From assembly GCA_910574455.1 (NCBI GenBank), contig CAJSYZ010000002.1, positions 65,394 to 129,393 on the forward strand: a DNA stretch of 64,000 nt, read 5' to 3'. The DNA comes from Trichaptum fuscoviolaceum (Eukaryota > Basidiomycota > Agaricomycetes > Hymenochaetales > Trichaptaceae). Below, in pieces: positions 44,137 through 55,157 of this stretch (position 1 is the stretch's first letter; the number at the start of each line of letters is the position of its first letter). A program made the position numbers and the translations under genes. Under the pieces are notes generated by a model that saw only the letters and a program-made list of their open reading frames with translations, was not told where the DNA came from and ran no database searches.

Positions 44137-45404
44137 AGGCGTATGAGCCAATTGATATATTGAAATATATGGTAGATTCTGTAAACAATTAAGCTCTACA
44201 TTGCCAGAGCATAGAAATTCTAGTGAAATTTGAATTTAGGACGCTTTGCATCGTTTCTATCATAATCCTGAGTCATGCTGTGATTATCTCTTGGTGAGTA
44301 GATGTAGCGGTACATGGTGGTAGCCTCTTGCTGAGACCCACCTCCGGTCTGGCCTTCCCATCACGTCCTACCAGGTATGCTCATGCGCGGACACGTCTGC
44401 CTGCATGTCTTTGTTGAATGGGAAAGGAAGATATTGTTGAGGCACTCGTGAGCGCAGACGTGGATTGCACCAAGTGCCAGAGTCGTTGATGGATGAGCGG
44501 GTGGCGACACGATTGTGGTGGAGGAGGAGGCATTGAGAGAGGTAGATGTAGGTGGGAGGATAGGAAGGCAGACGTAGTACGCACTTGGAAAAATTTGCTT
44601 ACTCCGGTTCCCGGTGGAGTACAGTCACCGGTGCCGGTTCTACCCAAAATGGTAATTTTTTATTCACCGAGACCCGCCCTAAACTCGGACATAGAACAAT
44701 ACATAAAACCCTTTTAATGTAATCTCTTTCTTGTATCTGTACTTCTACAATGTAATTACTACCTATGATTGTACCAAAAATCTATATTGAAATAAAAACC
44801 ATAGATTACGACCGAATCATAGTTTGTGCCATCAATAAGTACCAATAAATACTACCAGAGGTACGTTAGCTACCACAACTTACTACCACGGGTGCATTTA
44901 CTACCTTCAATTACTACCAAAAGTATATTAACTACCAATGTTTCCTACCAATGTCACGATTTCTACCAATAATTACTACCAAAATTGTCGAAAATCCTGT
45001 CTTTGGTTTAAACCAAACCCCTGGGGTTATTGAGTAGCAACCCTTCACACAGGCATAGCAACGGAAGCGTCAGGACCCGTCAGTGGCCATAAGCAGAAAG
45101 TAGATTCCCTGATGTACCCCATTTGGCAATCAGGGTCGGTCAAAAAAAAGTGCAAAAGTGGCGCACTGTCATCCTTTCGGACATTTCCTGAACATGCTGT
45201 AAACTATCATAATTAAGCGACTATTTAGCATCGTTAGGCTACAGCATTATTGTCATACAGGAAGTCGGTATGACACTCTAAACTACATTAGAACGAAGGA
45301 CAACCATAGGTAGACTACAACAGTATTATCATACACAAAAGACATCGGCATAATGCTCTAAACTACATCAGTATTACAGACTACCATCGGCAGACTACAA
45401 CAGC
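44137..45404. repeat. Downstream region with TACTACCA array and flanking spacer
   Basis: 44845-44995 holds about ten TACTACC/CTACCA motifs, presumed subterminal repeats of the 3.4-kb element. 44580-44645 has a CCGGT-rich imperfect inverted repeat. 45115-45404 has a doubled stretch (ACAGCATTATTGTCATAC.. at 45241 and ACAGTATTATCATACAC at 45321). No gene. Confidence 0.5.
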
Positions 45405-46043
45405 TCAATCATAAAGAGGAGTTGCTTCATACTCCTCAAACCCATATAAGCCTCTGCCGCGTCCAAAGACGAGCACTGTCGTCTTGTCCATTTCGAAGTA
45501 CTTAATCTGTAATTAGCAATCGTAGTCAAGCAATGCAATCATACACACCTCTAAGTACGGGTCGTAAATTAAGTGCACCGTTGCATGCAGGGCGTCTCGC
45601 ATATAGGCGTTTCGCCTATAAAGACGCATATGTAGGTGCAACCTCCTCTCCGAGGACGAAGAATGTAACGACCCGCTTTGTTTTTTCTCAATTATTATAC
45701 AAATGTCGACTGAGAAACGAGCTAACATACCTAATCTCGACCAAATGAATCTCCTTCTCGCGCAGTCTATTCATCATCGCCCACACTCCGTGCTCGCAGA
45801 TCCTCTTCGTGTCCGGGTCCTTCGAGTAGCAATTCATGCTCCAAGTCAAGACTACGCCGGGAGGCCTAAGAGCCTCCATAGAGGCCTCGTATTTGTCCGC
45901 CGGGTACACCTTATGCAGGAGCTTCAGTACCGCCTGCATACGATATTCGGAGTCCAACTGCGGCCTTTAAAAGCAAGATGAGTTAGTATTCTATATTCAA
46001 TATTCCGATGGGCGAAATACACTTACATGACTGGTTTGGCCAT
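45405..46043 (-). CDS. Intact 159-aa protein, four exons, unknown function
   Basis: Exons 46027-46043 (17 nt), 45731-45964 (234), 45549-45675 (127) and 45405-45506 (102) total 480 nt and read in frame to TGA 45405. All introns have GT..AG ends. The sequence MAKPVMPQLDSEYRMQAVLK leads to a mixed alpha/beta protein with LTWSMNCYSKDPDTKRICEH in the centre, a Ser-rich loop (LHSSSSERRLHLHM), and FGRGRGLYGFEEYEATPLYD at the end. No signal peptide or membrane span. I do not recognise it. Its first exon and promoter are repeated in tandem upstream. Confidence 0.7.
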
Positions 46044-46818
46044 TGAAGAATGATAGGTATCGACAAGCCAATGATCTCGATGTCAGAGAAACAGAGCAAG
46101 AACGACCGATTAAAAAGAGAATGAGCAAACCATTTATATCTCCTAAGATCGAGTCACTGCGCAGCTTCGTTCAAGCGGGACCTTTGGAAAACTAAACGGA
46201 CCATCGAGCTCACCAATCATTCCATATTCTACCTTCCGATGGGCGAGATACACTTACATGTCTGGTCTGGCCATTGAAGAATGCTAGGTATCGACAATCC
46301 AATGAGCTCGATGTCAAAGAAACAGAGCAAGAATGAGCAAACCATTTATATCTCCTAAGATCGAGTCACTGCGCAGCTTCGTTCAAGCGGGACCTTTGGA
46401 AAACTAAACGGACCATCGAGCTCACCAATCATTCCATATTCTACCTTCCGATGGGCGAGATACACTTACATGTCTGGTCTGGCCATTGAAGAATGCTAGG
46501 TATCGACAATCCAATGAGCTCGATGTCAAAGAAACAGAGCAAGAATGAGCAAACCATTTATATCTCCTAAGATCGAGTCACTGCGCAGCTTCGTTCAAGC
46601 GGGACCTTTGGAAAACTAAACGGACCATCGAGCTCACCAATCATTCCATATTCTACCTTCCGATGGGCGAGATACACTTACATGTCTGGTCTGGCCATTG
46701 AAGAATGCTAGGTATCGACAATCCAATGAGCTCGATGTCAAAGAAACAGAGCAAGAATGAGCAAACCATTTATATCTCCTAAGATCGAGTCACTGCGCAG
46801 CTTCGTTCAAGCGGGACC
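46000..46818 (-). repeat. Fourfold tandem array of promoter plus first exon
   Basis: Four head-to-tail copies start near 46009 (229-bp unit), 46238, 46451 and 46664 (213-bp units; the last is truncated at 46818). Copies 2-4 look identical to each other; copy 1, attached to the gene, differs at several bases and carries an extra 16 bp. Each copy contains the minus-strand start, exon 1 and 5' splice site (ATGGCCAGACCAGACATGTA in copies 2-4), then about 150 bp of upstream sequence. The array therefore offers four possible transcription starts feeding one gene body. Confidence 0.9.
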
Positions 46819-47277
46819 GGGTCGTTATTTCCATTCAGAGTCACCAATTACCATTCAGATCCCATGAAACTTCCGTACGTAGTTTCCTACACTTCCGTAA
46901 CGTCTTCCTTCTATTCCTACTCTCCCTCCTACACCTCCATAACTAGCTCCTTCACCATCATAGATGGCTTCCACCTGGTCAAGTTATATGTACAAGCTGT
47001 AGCATCAAAAAAGTGACTACAAGCTCATTTCTACAAAGACTCTGCACCAGCATCAGCACTCGCATTCGCACTTGCTATCCCTCATGCAGGGCGGACAACC
47101 TCGCGGACACGGACAGGGAGGCATACTGGCAGGGACACGGGAATGGGCAGGGGCAAACCCCTTCGAGGTTGATGATAAGCGCGCCTGTCTCGGGGCGCGC
47201 GACGCCCCTCCCGCCAGCGTAGGCACAGGTAGTGGACCGCAATGGCTGCCCAGTGCTACTTACCCTCCCCATGCTGT
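46819..47277. other. Spacer, no supported gene
   Basis: 46860-46960 is rich in TTCCTAC/CTCC motifs. The plus-strand frames 47013-47284 are GC-rich but have no structure I can support. Confidence 0.45.
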
Positions 47278-47664
47278 CTACTGACAGTATGAGTGCGAGC
47301 GTGAACGACGCGGCTGCAAGGGCAGCAAGCCTGATGAAACTTCTATTTTGTCAGTCTTCCTTTTCGCCATAACCTCATACATACGGCCGGCTAATCGATT
47401 TGTCTCGGATTGACTCCTTCGATCATCATCATCCTCTTCCGATCTCAATACCGCATACACATTCTCCACTTTACACTGATTGAACTTGGATACGCTTTCA
47501 TTGTATATTGCTGACTTTGCAATGTTTCCATGCTTAGAATCAGGATGTACCTCCGCCGGGTCACATTCCCAACCCTCGTGCTTAAATATCACAATATACT
47601 CAAGCGCATCACTACTTTCATGTCCCATCACAAGCTCATATCCGGGTACATCACAAATGGCCAA
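47278..47664 (-). CDS. Possible small protein gene, unknown
   Basis: A 128-codon frame (MAICDVPGYELVMGHESSDA..) with an acidic run (EEDDDDRR) and basic end. It may contain an intron at GTACATCC and may be spliced from an upstream exon inside the R1 repeat at 47937 (MRERKIDSLG). Composition is protein-like but nothing is recognised. Weak call. Confidence 0.3.
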   Translation of the reverse strand: MAICDVPGYELVMGHESSDALEYIVIFKHEGWECDPAEVHPDSKHGNIAKSAIYNESVSKFNQCKVENVYAVLRSEEDDDDRRSQSETNRLAGRMYEVMAKRKTDKIEVSSGLLPLQPRRSRSHSYCQ

Positions 47665-47925
47665 CTTTTATTTACAAGTATTTGTCCGTTGTACGTGAAA
47701 GCTTGTGTATCAGTCATTACGGTAATCTATAGCTTACAGATATTATAAAAAGGAAGAATAACATGAGAATAAATACAACACAACCAGAATGTATACGCAC
47801 TCGCTCGAATGCAGCACACTCTTCGGCGTAACCTGCACTACATGCGACCCAGGTGGTGCACCACCCTTGACTTCACCATAATCAGAGCCACCGTCGCCAC
47901 CCAGAGTACCTAGAGAGTCGATCTT

Positions 47926-48590
47926 GCGCTCCCGCACGCTGCCGTCTGTTGTTGGCTATCTAGAAAGAAAGGCTTCCTCGAAGGATGCTGAAGTGAAAAA
48001 TTGGGCTGGCAGGTTCTTGTGGGAGAAGCCGCCCTTGAACTCGCTGAAAAGGTCCTTGCTCAAGAGCGACTTAGATTGCCGAGGGGCTGACGAGACAATC
48101 CCAAACCCGAAGGGAGGCGCAGCCTCTGGCGAGGAGAAGCCTCGGCAAACCCACAAGGAAGGCTACGCCGACCGAGGTCTCCATAGATAGTGCCACCCAT
48201 GTAAATAGACATTGAAGTGCAATACTCACCTTATTTTACCTCTATTCTACACCACTGATGTTTGTGGCCTCCTTTGGGCTTTGATATAGCAGGTGGCATC
48301 TGCTGCTTTTAAAGCGGGTAGCGTCCTCTGCTTTGAAAGCGGGTGGCGTCCGCTGGGCAGCCAGGCTGCATAGTGGGGATGCCACTATTAATCAATGATT
48401 CGGGTGGCACAGATACGGCCTCGTCCGATGGGCATTCTTATAGCAAGTGGCATCTGCTGCTTTGAAAATGGGTAGCGTCCGCTGAGCAGCCAGGCTGCAC
48501 AGTGGGATCATCCACTAGTTAACAAGGAGTAGGGTGGCACGAATGAAGCCTCGTCCAAACGGGCTTTCTTATAGCGGGTAGCGTCCGCTT
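47926..48590 (+). repeat. R1 repeat family, copy 1, with tandem tail
   Basis: Starts GCGCTCCCGCACGCTG and continues AGAAAGAAAGGCTTCCTC, GAGAAGCCGCCC, GATAGTGCCACCCATGTA. The same block occurs at 60699 and 63116. After it (48272-48590) come tandem ~125-165-bp units built on GGGTAGCGTCCGCT and GCAGCCAGGCTGCA. No protein is evident. It behaves like a non-autonomous element or a long terminal repeat; the class is undetermined. Confidence 0.75.
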
Positions 48591-48765
48591 ACACATATGT
48601 ATGCCCCCAGGCTGGTGTGAGGTCTTCATCATGTGTTGACGCTGTCTTGAGCTTCGGAGTCGTCCTTGTTGTAGTGGTTGATGATGAAGACGCGACGCAG
48701 TTTGACGCGTGACGTACGCGTGCTTCCGCTTGTCACAAGTCGTGGTACCTCTTCGAAGTCCTGCC
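48591..48765. other. Spacer between R1 and the 5.3-kb element
   Basis: No gene. Contains GACGCGTGACGTACGCGTGC, a CpG-rich palindromic patch. Confidence 0.5.
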
Positions 48766-48773
48766 ATCTTGCA

Positions 48774-49160
48774 CACCTTAGGCAACGGATTTCAGGGTCC
48801 AATAGGGCCTCTTAGGGGTAGTTCTTTTTGCAAAAGAATAGACCTAACCATATGAAAGCTCACGATGTTCGTTCCCCTGTAATCCTGAAAAAGATCGTGG
48901 GACCCACTGAAGTCGTGAGACTTCGGCCTGCAGGTCGCCGAAGATCGTCAACCTACGATGTTCGTTTCGCTGTTACCCGGAAGAACATCGTGGGACCCAC
49001 TGAAGTCGTGAGACTTCGGCCTGGAGGTCACCGAACTTCGTCGATCTGCCGATGTTCGTCCCCCTGTTACCCTGAAGGCTGAAGAATATCGTGCGACCTA
49101 CCGAAGTCGTGGGACTTTGGCATGGAAGTCGCCGAACATCGTCGCCGACGCGCGTCGATC
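48774..49160 (+). repeat. Left inverted repeat with internal direct repeats
   Basis: Three ~100-bp direct subrepeats (starting near 48861, 48955 and 49051), each with CGATGTTCGT, a GACCCACTGAAGTCGTGAGA block and a CGGCCTG.AGGTC block. The right end keeps the outer part in inverted orientation but only about one and a half subrepeats. Confidence 0.85.
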
Positions 49161-49780
49161 ACGATATTCGGCATTGACCAGATTTGGAAATAACCCGCCT
49201 TCCAGATGTTCGTGTTCGATATCTGGTCTGTAAATATATTATATTAATTCGTAAAATTGCACAATAAATCAGAATAATTCACAGTAGGTGTATGTTGATG
49301 ATGGCATTGCTATCCGGACGTATCTTACATAGAAAACGTAGGTAGTGATGTTTCCAGTGAATGAAAGAATAGAAGAAGTTAGAATAAGATAAAACGTTGC
49401 GAATAAATAGCTAATAAATCATCATTAGCAAAATAAATTATCGGATTCGTTTTTAGGCATAGACTATATCATAGATAATCATTACCGGGTGTATATGAGC
49501 TGATAGAGGTACCGGTATATGTGTTATATTCATGGAATATAAATCGGTCTAAATTGTCATTGAAACTATTCACATGAATGATTCGAAGTAAGTACAGACG
49601 TGATCGGATTTTTTTAAAGCATTTAACGAACAGTAAAATGATTCTTGGCAAGTACAGACACAATCGGAGTTTTTTGGGGTTTTTTTGAAAGATTTCAGAG
49701 AACCAAACATAAATGTCGAACGAAGCACTTTTTTTTTGGGGGGGGGAGGGGATGGAATGAAACAAAATAGAAGGGAGAGA
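49161..49780. other. AT-rich element interior, no gene
   Basis: Contains a GGGGGGGG run at 49738 and pentamers of T. The frame 49469-49765 (minus) is low complexity and not supported. Confidence 0.5.
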
Positions 49781-50578
49781 CTACTCGTCTACACTCGGGG
49801 GCTGAGCGAAGCTCTCAATGAGATCCGAACGAGCTGGAACGGAAATTCCGGACGGATTTGGGATTAAAAAGTTGATAAGAGCTTCGGAAGCACTTTCGAA
49901 GCTCTTAACCCATCCAGCATCCGCCCAATCCTGGTATAACTCGCGATCTGAGACTTTGCCGACTTTACTATACCAGGTCCTAACCATCTGATCAAAGGTC
50001 ACCGTGTGGAATCTACGCTCGTCGTAATCTTCATAAAGCCAGGAAGGCAGGAATTCCTCGATTTCTGCGAACGTGTGGCGGGAAACTAGAGCTGCGGCCG
50101 GAATTTCAATAGGGATGATTCGCTCCTCGTTTACAATAGCTTGCGCGCGTCGATGAAGGTATGTACTCGTTAAGACTTGATTAACGGGGTTGTTGCCGCG
50201 CCGGTGAAGCGGAATAGCCTCAAAAATTGCCTTCGGATTGATCGGAGGCCCGGGAAGAAGGTCTCGGTCGATGACGGACAGAGTTACGTTTTCTCCGGAA
50301 ATACCGTTTTGCTTGGCAAGCGCGTATATCAAGATCGCCCGGTATAGGTTTTGAGTTGTCGAGATAAACTCGGTCGGCATGTGCGTACCCCGCATATGCT
50401 GAATAAAGCGATGACCTTCGAAAAGAGCGGCCGGGACCGGCATTTCTGCCGGAATATTGTGCGGGTCTTGGACGAGGTTATAGGCTCGTTTCGAGCGGCC
50501 GGAGAGAATTCCATGGGCCGGGACGTAGAGACTGTCCTACGACAACTGCTCAACGCGGAAGAGGAAGCGCTTGTCCAT
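49781..50578 (-). pseudogene. Element gene 1, about 265 codons, unknown, one in-frame stop
   Basis: ATG 50578 (MDKRFLFRVEQLS) is followed by a TAG at 50537-50539, after which the frame is open to 49781; translation could start at Met 50443. Seen: a nearly all-helical N-terminal half (EFISTTQNLYRAILIYALAK), IPIEIPAAALVSRHTFAEIE, WLYEDYDERRFHTVTFDQMV, RTWYSKVGKVSDRELYQDWA. No catalytic triad, zinc pattern or membrane span. Probably an accessory protein of the transposon; unknown otherwise. Confidence 0.55.
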
Positions 50579-52468
50579 TGATCTGAAGGGTGTAGAGATT
50601 GTTTAGAATACGAAGACGAAGATGAAGATGAATCAAAGATTAGAATACATACATTGTAAAGGTGTTAACGGACGGACGTGTATACGGATTGCAATGCGGT
50701 AGGATATTCGGGTTGTCGGGAATGCGAAATAATAGAGCGAGAGGACGATGGTTCAGGATAGTTGGAAATCGTATAGCGAGGATGAGTGGTGCGATGCAAA
50801 TATGATAGGATATCGGGTTTATTGGGGAGGACGACGGTTGAGGATATTCGGAGAAGCGTAGTTTATCGACGGTGGTATAGCACAGCAGCGCAGCAAGAGA
50901 GGATTACGGAGATGTGTTAGATTTTGGAGGGCGTACAGATATTGATGAGAAACATACCAATGAATGGAATGGAATAGTATTCGAATATGAAGACGTTCCG
51001 TAGGAGACGATGTAGTCGCGGATGAGTTCGAAGGTTGAGTAGTAATCAATAGTATTAGGTTATGATGAATGAGATGTTTTGTAATTGAAGACGTATAGTT
51101 AAGAGGCGATGAAGGTTATGCAAGATATACAGCAGAGTAGAACAATTATCAGTATGACGAATACTAATAGAGAAAGCGAGAATGATGCGTACCGGGATAT
51201 TGTACGGTAATTATGCTTACGGTGTAGCTAGCTAAAGTGTTATGCGGTATTCAAGGATAGCGTAATGATACAGGTAGAGGGGGTGGAACGGAAGAGGAAA
51301 GTAATTGGGTAGTGAGTAGAATTGTAACCAAGAATAACGAGAGAGTAAATACCTCAATTATGTTATCAGATAGTAAGCGTAAGTAGTCTTAAGCTTATCT
51401 GTTAAATACTCAAGTAGACCTATACATTGTCTTTACAGCCACGATGAAGGGGATACGATTGTTAGAAAATAACGCTTTATCGGAATATATGATGGCTTAC
51501 TTCATGTAATAGGAGATTCGCCAACAGCAGCCTCTTTAGGGTGATAGATGGTTATCATTATATGTTATGGCCATAAGCAGCCATAAAACATATTGAGCTA
51601 CATCATCTGGCTTTATCAGGTTTATAACGCTATGAAGAAGATGGGGATGAGCAATGAGCATTCAGATGCTTGGTATGTAAACAACTGACATACCTAATAT
51701 GGACGGTCGATCATTTGTTTCGGGAGTTTCCGAGAGTGCACGATATTCGTGATAACTTCGAGATGCAGCTGATATTTGAAATAAAGTGATGCATTATAAT
51801 CGCTTGTAATAGGAGAGTAAATGCTACTCTGCTTTAAAGTGCATCTGATGTAAGGTATGGGAGGAGATGTTATGATTTACTGCGGAATATTAGTTGGTTC
51901 TTATCTGTAAGATGTTCGTGGTAATTGAGATCTCTGATAGATAATTAGGCAGAGATATGTTGAGTTAACGGCTTTGTTGAGAATGAAAGCATGGATTGTA
52001 CTGAATCTGAAAGTTCAGTGAAAGTAGATATAAGAAGAAATAATCGTCTGTCTTAGAATGTTATCAAAGTGGTATTGAAGTGATTAGTAATAGTAGTACC
52101 CGATATGGAATGTTAAGTTTATGTCGTATCACTCTTTGATCTTGATCTTGCTTCATCTCCATATTCTGATTTGCTCTTTGGTCAATTGGCCTACTGATGA
52201 TCTAGCTATATATCCTTAAGGAACATCTGCATAAATTGAGAAGATACTATGCACAAGATTTCAAGAAAACTCGCAATATAGTATTCGGAGACTACGTTAA
52301 AGCTAAAGTAATAATACATCGAGGATGGAAGATGCACATGAAAAGTGCGCAAGAAGGCATAATGTTCAAGACAAGTGGAACAAGAAGGTATGTTTTACGA
52401 CTTTTTATTTGAAGAAATGAAACGAAAAGCGAAGTGTCTGTCACTGAAGAAGAATATAAAGAGCTTCT
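50579..52468. other. 1.9 kb of AT- and GA-rich element interior, no gene seen
   Basis: Purine-biased plus strand with GAAGACGAAGATGAAG-type repeats at the start and GATA/GGAT-rich words throughout. Both strands are closed by stops except for short frames. There may be a non-coding RNA or a decayed gene here, but nothing I can support. Confidence 0.5.
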
Positions 52469-53865
52469 TTATCTTTTTACCTTCTTTCCAGCTTTAGCAG
52501 TATGTTGACGTATTTTAACTGTTGGTTGAAGAGATGGTAGAAGATAGCTAGGTAAGTAGGTACAGTATCTGAAAGAGGAGGCTGGCTTACTTTGGGGAAG
52601 CTTAGATGTAGAAGGATTATTGAGGTCCTGTTCATTATGAGTCGCTGGCATTGGTTTGGCTTGAACGGTTTTCGGCTGATCCTTCTTTTTTTCCAGCTTT
52701 TCGCGATCATCTGGTACAGAAGGCGATTTCTCAAGATTATCATCAGAGCTCACGGGAATATAACTCTCTCGATTTCGCTTGCGTGTATTCGGGTAAGCCT
52801 CGTTATCATCAGCTCTCTTGACCTATAATGTGGTGAGTAAGATATGCTACGTCTTAGAAAAAGAGGTCGATACTTACAGGAAAATTTCCTTTAGAAGAAG
52901 CAGGAGTATCCTGTATTTGATATCGAGTTTAGATGTGGTATGAAGGATAGAATGCTAATATGTTACCTCTTTATTGCCAGTGATCTTCGCTTTCGAAACA
53001 TCTGTATCGCTGGAATTTGAATCGGAAGGCTCGTCGACTTCATTCTTGGGGCGCATTGATGCAACACAAATACGGGTATTTTCATCTTTAACGTGCCATA
53101 TGCTCTTCTTGTTATCGAGCTCGTAATAGCTCCCATCAGCAGTAGGAGTGGTCCGAATAATAATGGGCAAAGGCGATTTACGGTTTGCTAATAAAAGGTT
53201 AATTGATGATCATTTTCAAGCAATTGAACACTAACCTTTTGTCCATTTTATTACTTCTAGCTGGTTCTTGTGCAAGGCGATGGCAAATTGATATTGTTCT
53301 TGCTTTTTCAAGACCGGAAAAGCTCTGTTTTTTGAGACTTCCATCGGCAAGGAGGCGAACGTTGCATGGCCAGCCAATAATCATGATCTGCAGATCATAG
53401 AGATTCTTTACGAGGTCCATCCAAGGAAAGGTACTGTATATTGCTCCGGCTTTCCCGCGAAATGGGATATGATTTTGAACTACAATGATTGTGAGTTCTG
53501 ATTCATGTGATGTGATTATTGAGGAACTCACCAAGAAATAAACCCATTTTGTGCGTTGCCCATTTCCTCATATCTTTCGCACATAAGGTGTTAATGTTAA
53601 AATTTGAAGGCAGGTCTACAATCAGTTCGTTGTTATCTGTGTAGCAAGTCGTGATTGGTTCCAACAGAGGGGCTGCTATTTCGAATCTTGTGGACGACTC
53701 TGCGTTGTCTTTGACTTTTGAATCCTCATTTCTGTCGGCGTTCACTTGATTGATTTCTTCGTCAGAAATCACTTGACTATGAGATTATTTGGTGAGTTTC
53801 CGATCAAGTTTATTACTGATGAACTCACGAAATATGGACTCGTAGATAATGCAACATATCCTCAT
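52469..53865 (-). CDS. Element gene 2, multi-exon nuclear-type protein, unknown
   Basis: A possible first exon starts at ATG 53865 (MRICCIIYESIF) at the inner edge of the right inverted repeat, with GTGAGT; the next exon begins VISDEEINQVNADRNEDSK near 53772. Later exons read FRGKAGAIYSTFPWMDLVKN, LYDLQIMIIGWPCNVRLLAD, PLPIIIRTTPTADGSYYELD, DSNSSDTDVSKAKITGNKE, VKRADDNEAYPNTRKRNRES, and end KAGKKVKR (stop 52469). The PW..LVK.LYDL.I.I.GWP core is one I remember in unnamed Agaricomycete repeat-linked proteins. Two basic patches suggest a nuclear protein, perhaps DNA-binding. Exon borders are approximate. Confidence 0.55.
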
Positions 53866-54081
53866 CTATTCTTCAGGGTAACAGGGGGACGAACATCGGC
53901 AGATCGACGAAGTTCGGTGACCTGCAGGCCGAAGTCTCACGACTTCAGTGGGTCCCACGATCTTCTTCAGGATTACAGGGGAACGAACATCGTGAGTTTT
54001 CATATGGTTAGGTCTATTCTTTTGCAAAAAGAACTACCCCTAAGAGGCCCTATTGGACCCTGAAATCCGTTGCCTAAGGTG
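53866..54081 (-). repeat. Right inverted repeat of the 5.3-kb element
   Basis: Reverse complement of the left end: CCGATGTTCGTCCCCCTGTT, GACCCACTGAAGTCG, TTGCAAAAAGAACTACCCC and CCGTTGCCTAAGGTG. Differs from the left by a few substitutions (for example GAGTTTTCATATGG versus AGCTTTCATATGG context) and loss of one subrepeat. Confidence 0.85.
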
Positions 54082-54194
54082 ATCTTGCACCGCGGACTCT
54101 CAAAACAATCCCATATACTGTACGGTAACGCTTTATGGTATTACGATTACAAAATTTAAAGTCTTCGCTTTCTGTCAGCATATTTGCTATTTAA

Positions 54195-55140
54195 CAAGCA
54201 GTTAGAGGCTGTGAGTTAACTCACAGCAGAGCCCGCGACCCATGGATCAACATGAAGGAAGTGCTATCCTTCTTTACAAGTAGTTAGAGGCCGTGGGTTA
54301 TCTCACAGGCTACCCGGAGATGGGTATGAAGTGTTACGGAAAGAAAGCAAGAAAATATTTTTACATACAGAAGTCTATTACTATCTATACAAGAATCCTT
54401 CGTGGACTTTGACTGCCCGAGAAGGTGGCATGTAAAGTAGATGTTACCCCCAGCAACCAAAACAGTGCCACAACTGTCACCAGAGCACCCTGATCACATC
54501 ACTACAGATGGCCTCGAGAATGGGAGGTAGATCCAAGTGATTGGAGTAGCGGGCTAACAAGTCCTCAACACCTGTACTGCCCTACCCGTCTGAGCAGCCC
54601 AAGGTACACTTACCGCCCATGCCCTTGCTCACCCAGACATACCCAACCCACTCTGGCGCGCAGTACGACTGTGCACCCATTGCCTTCCTGCCCAACGACT
54701 GAGCCCTCACCGTGCATGGCTACTTGGGCCACACCTACGACAACAATGAGGCACGTCGTAAGACGAGCTTAGCAGCAGTGGGAAGAGCATCCAATCCCGC
54801 GCCATCCAGAACAGCCATGCCGCGTGGGGTATGGCCGCAGGTCCGTCGTCATCCGCCATGCCTGATTATGGACTGCGGAGTCCTCGTCCAAGTCAAACGA
54901 GAGCGACGGCGTCGTGTCGCTGCCTCCCAAGTTCAGCGGTGATGTGCCTAGCGTGTTGAGACCGCCTTACCCGTACGGCCCATTCACGATGTCGACCCAG
55001 GAACAGTTCAATTTAGGTGCTCGCCTTCCTCCTGCATGCGCCGTCCGAGCCGTCGAGTAGCCCGATGAGCAGCAAAAGCAGCAGTAGTAGTAAGAAGTCG
55101 GATAAGGTGGCATCTGGCCATCCGGCGACGGGTTGAAGAA
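54195..55140 (+). repeat. Left arm of a large imperfect inverted repeat with gene debris
   Basis: Two blocks (about 54195-54740 and 54860-55135) recur in reverse complement at 57560-58105 and 56885-57130. Recognisable shared peptides are QPKVHLPP.P.LTQTYPTHSGAQY with CAP then NESDGVVS, and PPYPYGPFTMSTQEQF followed by Ser-rich sequence. They come from one unidentified gene present twice in opposite orientation. Both copies carry stops. Confidence 0.7.
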
Positions 55141-55157
55141 AGACAACGTGAGAACAA

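Larger units (their letters stand above)
41699..45114. mobile_element. Candidate 3.4-kb inverted-repeat element carrying one intact gene
   Basis: CATCAGGAAAACTACTTTCT begins at 41699; the reverse complement of CATCAGGGAATCTACTTTCT ends at 45114. Inside the left end are CTGAA/TCAGT repeats, including TCAGTCAGTCAGTCAGTCAG (41862-41881); inside the right end are many TACTACCA motifs (44845-44995). The same terminal sequence recurs at 55158 and 58187. No target duplication is visible (ACCTTCCC versus TACCCCAT). The sole gene inside is at 42945-44136. Confidence 0.5.
48766..54089. mobile_element. 5.3-kb DNA transposon with perfect 8-bp target-site duplication
   Basis: ATCTTGCA at 48766-48773 and 54082-54089 directly flanks termini CACCTTAGGCAACGGATTTC (from 48774) and its reverse complement (to 54081). 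The inverted repeats extend over about 220-300 bp and contain internal copies of CGATGTTCGT.. and GTGGGACCCACTGAAGTCGT (three at left). The interior carries two minus-strand genes, neither resembling a transposase. Eight-bp duplications are typical of hAT, P and KDZ-type elements; the class is open. It may be non-autonomous and depend on a helper elsewhere. Confidence 0.85.

Noticed and set aside
41699..45114. Target-site duplication for the 3.4-kb element
   Set aside because: Flanks ACCTTCCC and TACCCCAT do not match; the ends may have decayed.
46000..46818. CRISPR-like or satellite array
   Set aside because: The units are 213-229 bp, contiguous, and contain an exon with splice site; eukaryotic context.
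47013..47284. Overlapping small frames, Gly/Arg-rich
   Set aside because: GC-biased stretch with simple GGACACGG-like repeats; no evidence of coding.
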